Shown one piece after another: positions 4,582 through 5,342 of a stretch of 5,342 nt of DNA. The stretch's first letter is position 1; the number at the start of each line of letters is the position of its first letter. Location: NCBI GenBank assembly GCA_017935805.1, contig JAGBGV010000246.1, forward strand, positions 1 to 5,342, read 5' to 3'. The notes beneath the pieces are model-generated. The model saw only the letters and a list, made by a program, of their open reading frames with translations, was not told where the DNA came from and ran no database searches. This DNA comes from Clostridia bacterium. Its GTDB lineage: Bacteria; Bacillota_A; Clostridia; Oscillospirales; CAG-272. The translations under genes and the position numbers were made by a program.

Positions 4582-5342
4582 TTACTCGCCGGCTACATAA
4601 TCTCCTGCGACCTCTGATGCATATGCCATAGCTTCGGAGATGTTCATTTTAACACCGTATCTCGCATAAACAAACGCTCCGAGGAATGTGTCTCCCGCAC
4701 CCTTGAGGCGGACTACTTTGCGCTTCTCGGTGGGATAGAACTTGCTGCCTCTGCCGTTTTCAGAAGAATCGGTGTAGTACGCGCCGTCCCCAGCCATTGT
4801 GGTAATAACGGAAATCTTGCCGTTAAGTGATTCCGCTGCCGCAACCACGTCACTGTCTGTGGAAAGCTCACGTCCTACCAGAGCAGAGAGCTCGTCACGG
4901 TTAGGCTTTATGAGGTCGGGGGGTGTTTCGCCTGTCACAGCGGTCCGCAGAGCCTCACCGTCGCAATCAAGCACTACCAGACCGCCGCGGTCCTTCGCTT
5001 TCTTGCAAAGCTCGGCAGGATATGACTTTTTCACATCCGACGGACAGCTTCCGGCTATGATCAGCACGTCTCCGGGGCAAATGGAATCGAGAACCAGCTT
5101 TTCAAGATCGGGCAAAGCCTCGCCAACAGGTGTTCCTGGCGCGTTTACCTCAACCTCGTCTCCCGCCATAGGAATAACGGAAATATTCACTCTCGTGTTG
5201 TCTTTGATCGGTACGGTGGTAACTTCAATTCCCTCGCCGGAGAGGATATCAGAGAACATTCTACCCGTGTATCCGCCGAGAGGTGCAATAGTAATGAGCG
5301 ATATTTTGTTATTTTCAGTATTGATATGTGAATTTTTTATAC
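4582..5342 (-). CDS. PfkB-family sugar kinase, 1-phosphofructokinase-like (N-terminus beyond window)
   Basis: The frame stays open to the right edge, giving 252 visible residues. The ATG at 5257-5259 is internal: the codons before it encode ISLITIAPLGGYTGR, the conserved GG(F/Y)TG strand seen about 60-75 residues into this family. So roughly 40-60 N-terminal residues, including the GGKG sugar-binding motif, lie outside. Visible motifs are NTRVNISV (complement of about 5176-5199), AGSCPSDV, the IKPNRDEL stretch around 4885-4911, and the signature GAGDTFLGAF (around 4672-4701). In that signature the Asp (codon 4690-4692) is the expected catalytic base, and the GAGD forms the anion hole. The family phosphorylates hexose phosphates with ATP in the cytosol. 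The 1-phosphofructokinase/tagatose-6-phosphate kinase branch is the best fit, but substrate cannot be told from this fragment. No fructose PTS genes are visible. The stop TAA (4582-4584) lies three bases from the hairpin array. Confidence 0.88.
   Translation of the reverse strand, partial: IKNSHINTENNKISLITIAPLGGYTGRMFSDILSGEGIEVTTVPIKDNTRVNISVIPMAGDEVEVNAPGTPVGEALPDLEKLVLDSICPGDVLIIAGSCPSDVKKSYPAELCKKAKDRGGLVVLDCDGEALRTAVTGETPPDLIKPNRDELSALVGRELSTDSDVVAAAESLNGKISVITTMAGDGAYYTDSSENGRGSKFYPTEKRKVVRLKGAGDTFLGAFVYARYGVKMNISEAMAYASEVAGDYVAGE

Overview
The window looks like a chromosomal segment from an anaerobic gut-type Clostridia bacterium (Oscillospirales/Eubacteriales style). This rests on three things: the character of the GyrA protein, AAGGAG-type ribosome binding sites, and the intergenic palindromic repeats. 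Those repeats resemble ones I know from such genomes. The lineage is an inference; there is no rRNA here.

All four real genes are on the minus strand. In transcription order, from the right edge to the left, they are: (1) a PfkB/1-phosphofructokinase-family sugar kinase whose N-terminus lies beyond the right edge (4582-5342); (2) gyrA, complete (1749-4280); (3) a 214-residue lipoprotein of unknown function (199-843); and (4) the first 17 codons of mnmE, running off the left edge (1-53). GyrA and MnmE are housekeeping proteins for DNA supercoiling and tRNA wobble-uridine modification. Both often lie near the replication origin in Firmicutes. The kinase and the lipoprotein have no obvious functional link to them.

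The intergenic DNA is the unusual part. Between the kinase and gyrA (4281-4581) sits a five-unit array of tiny palindromes. Each is a 3-6 bp stem closed by C(GAA)G, and the units are separated by an invariant 7-nt spacer, ATATAAC. Stem sequences differ from unit to unit, yet each remains perfectly self-complementary. Between gyrA and the lipoprotein gene (844-1748) about 800 bases are a mosaic of three interspersed repeat families. Several copies carry extra triloop mini-hairpins (TTC, GAA or TTT loops) at hairpin apices or inside an arm. The same structural theme therefore occurs in both non-coding regions.

The regions upstream of gyrA and mnmE also resemble each other (33 of 40 bases identical, 50 of 70 over a longer ungapped stretch). 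They share a probable promoter with GTTAAA, a 17-nt spacer and TATTAT. I saw no tRNA, rRNA, CRISPR array, riboswitch or transposase gene. The best candidate for something poorly described is the family of triloop mini-palindromes and the way it appears to accrete into other repeats.
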